Source: Firmicutes bacterium UBA5301 (GTDB taxonomy: Bacteria > Bacillota > UBA5301). From it: a DNA stretch of 5,270 bases. Shown here piece after piece: positions 3,831-5,270 of the stretch. Location of the stretch: assembly GCA_002408345.1 (NCBI GenBank), contig DHRX01000016.1, positions 6,344 through 11,613 on the forward strand. The letters run 5' to 3'. Position 1 is the stretch's first letter. Every line of letters starts with the position of its first letter. Made by a program: the position numbers and the translations under genes. The notes under the pieces were generated by a model that was not told the origin of the DNA, did not search any database, and saw only the letters and a list, made by a program, of their open reading frames with translations.

Positions 3831-5270
3831 ATGCATATACAAGAGATAGTAAAACTCCTGGTAGAGCAGCACTTGTTAGTATCTGCCCCTGACAATCTGC
3901 CTGTAATAAAGATCAACGCTATTAGCACCGACTCCCGTCAAGTCCAACCAGGCAACATCTTTGTGGCCATCCCCGGAACCCAACATGATGGGCACACTTT
4001 TATCCAGGAAGCTCTAAACAAGGGGGCTCAGGCCGTCATTAGTGAATATACTTTAGAGTTACCAGTACCTCTACTTCAAGTAGTCAATTCGCGCCAAGCG
4101 GTAGCTCTCCTCTCCGCTCACTGGTGGGGCTACCCCAGCCAAAAACTCTTATGCTCAGGAATTACAGGAACTAATGGCAAGACTACCACCGCTTTCATAC
4201 TTAATGCCATCCTTGAAAAAGCTGGATACAGCACCGGCTTGATGGGGTCTATTTTAACGAAGATCCAAGACCATGTCTATCCCTCTACCATGACTACCCC
4301 TGATGCCCCCACTCTGCAACACCTACTACACCACATGGTAGAGGAGGAAGTCGAAGCGGTAACCTTAGAGGTTTCTTCTCATGGAATCTTACAAGACCGC
4401 TGTTTTGGAATCTCTTTTGCAGCTGGAATCCTTACTAATATTTCTCCAGACCACCATGATCTCCATCCAACCCTAGACCACTACATCCAAACAAAACTCG
4501 CTTTTTTCCAACTTGTTGCACCAACAGGTCTTCGGGCGGTTAATGGCGATGATCCCTTAATCCAAAAAGCTATTACTTCCGTTAACCTACCTAATCTTGT
4601 CTACTTCGGGCTAACTAAAAGTTGCCACCTCCAAGCAGTTGGATTACAGGTTCAACCGAGTAAGAGCATCTTCACTCTCGCCTGGAACAGCTTACCCCAA
4701 ATCGACGGGGCCATTTGTCCACCGGGACAAGTACCGGTAACATTAAATATTCCTGGTAAACATAACGTTTATAACGCCTTAGGGGCTGCTACCGCCGCCT
4801 TGTTTTTGGGAATCCCGCCGGAAATCATAGTTGAAGCCCTGGCCACCTTTACCGGAGTCGCCCGCCGGCTCCAACTGGTTCACGAAGGGAACATTAGAAT
4901 CATTGACGATTTTGCTCATAATCCGGCTAGTATTAGAACAGCAATAGAAGCCTGTTTACTATTGGATTCACAGCATATTATCATCGTTAACGCAATTAGG
5001 GGTAATCGAGGTTTAACAATCAACCGGGAAAATGCTGCTACTTTAGCTTCTTACTACCGTTTACGACCCCAAAATATTAGTTTGATAATTACCTCTAGCC
5101 AGGAAATCGTTGGTAAACACGATTTAGTTAGTCCAGCTGAAGCTGAAGCATTTTTGACAACTTTAGAAGATACCCAAACCCCTTTTACCTATTACCCCCA
5201 ACTGAACACAGCACTCAAGTCCTCTTTAAGTAAGGTGAAAAAAGGCGATCTTATTCTCCTCCTAGGAGCG
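3831..5270 (+). CDS. MurE-like Mur ligase of uncertain substrate, 3' end cut off by window edge
   Basis: 480 residues are visible with no stop before the right edge. The order is that of MurE. The N-terminal domain has ISTDSRQVQPGNIFVAIPG (31-49) and DGHTFIQEAL. The ATP P-loop is GITGTNGKTTTAF (110-122), followed by TMTTPDAP (153-160), EVSSHGILQDR (180-190), LTNISPDHHDLH (201-212) and K222, placed like the carbamylated lysine of MurE. The third domain begins with PGKHNVYNALGAATA (308-322). The family joins an amino acid to a UDP-MurNAc-peptide or similar carboxylate using ATP. Three points differ from true MurE: ARRLQLV (344-350) replaces GRMERV, DDFAHNP (359-365) replaces DYAHTP, and where MurE has the DNPR meso-diaminopimelate or lysine recognition motif there is SLIITSSQEIVGKHDLV with no such sequence. 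The equivalent of the GGDRDKGKRP loop reads AIRGNRGLTINRENA. The ligase fold seems certain, the substrate does not; a paralogue of MurE with another acceptor is the best guess. Confidence 0.88.
   Translation, partial: MHIQEIVKLLVEQHLLVSAPDNLPVIKINAISTDSRQVQPGNIFVAIPGTQHDGHTFIQEALNKGAQAVISEYTLELPVPLLQVVNSRQAVALLSAHWWGYPSQKLLCSGITGTNGKTTTAFILNAILEKAGYSTGLMGSILTKIQDHVYPSTMTTPDAPTLQHLLHHMVEEEVEAVTLEVSSHGILQDRCFGISFAAGILTNISPDHHDLHPTLDHYIQTKLAFFQLVAPTGLRAVNGDDPLIQKAITSVNLPNLVYFGLTKSCHLQAVGLQVQPSKSIFTLAWNSLPQIDGAICPPGQVPVTLNIPGKHNVYNALGAATAALFLGIPPEIIVEALATFTGVARRLQLVHEGNIRIIDDFAHNPASIRTAIEACLLLDSQHIIIVNAIRGNRGLTINRENAATLASYYRLRPQNISLIITSSQEIVGKHDLVSPAEAEAFLTTLEDTQTPFTYYPQLNTALKSSLSKVKKGDLILLLGA

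Noticed and set aside
3920..3960. TTGGAC or TTGACG on the minus strand as -35 of the trmN6-rsmI operon
   Set aside because: TTGGAC has a TAATAG 17 bases later but each matches consensus at only about three of six positions, and TTGACG has no -10 at correct spacing.

Overview
The window looks like a chromosomal segment of a low-to-moderate G+C Gram-positive bacterium (Bacillota, most likely an anaerobic Clostridia-type lineage). The reasons are an AbrB-family regulator with an N-terminal half almost identical to the Bacillus protein but a short Cys4 tail, strong AGGAGG-like ribosome binding sites, textbook sigma-A promoters, and the order yabB/trmN6 - rsmI facing a convergent abrB, which is the arrangement around Bacillus yabB-yazA-yabC-abrB (the small yazA gene is absent here). 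Genus or species cannot be read from the sequence.

Layout, left to right. (1) 1-1724, minus strand: a two-gene unit read leftwards from a sigma-A promoter at 1772-1800. Its first gene is a stand-alone, signal-less homologue of the PF04392 ABC substrate-binding proteins. Its second gene is a U32-family 'peptidase' (the RlhA/TrhP type of RNA hydroxylase), which starts at TTG 835 and runs off the left edge. The Shine-Dalgarno of the U32 gene lies inside the last codons of the binding-protein gene, so the two are probably translationally coupled. (2) 1725-1992: divergent control region with one good sigma-A promoter for each direction and three inverted repeats. (3) 1993-2238, plus: abrB-like transition-state regulator with a C-terminal zinc-ribbon-like tail. 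(4) 2262-2288: hairpin between convergent abrB and rsmI. (5) 2292-3797, minus: rsmI preceded by a trmN6/YabB-type methyltransferase gene, 15 bases apart, an RNA-modification operon. (6) 3831-5270, plus: an unusual MurE-like Mur ligase, incomplete at the right edge, whose start is 33 bases or less from the divergent methyltransferase start.

Three of the six genes (U32, RsmI, TrmN6) belong to families that modify rRNA or tRNA, so translation-apparatus maintenance is the common thread; AbrB is the transcription regulator in the middle. The less ordinary elements are the cytosolic binding-protein homologue paired with U32, the Mur ligase that keeps the ATP site but lacks the usual MurE amino-acid recognition motif, and the inverted repeats around the abrB promoter. 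No CRISPR array, tRNA, rRNA, insertion sequence or phage gene was seen. I see no strong case for a wholly new multi-gene system; the best leads are the SBP-U32 pair and the Mur ligase.
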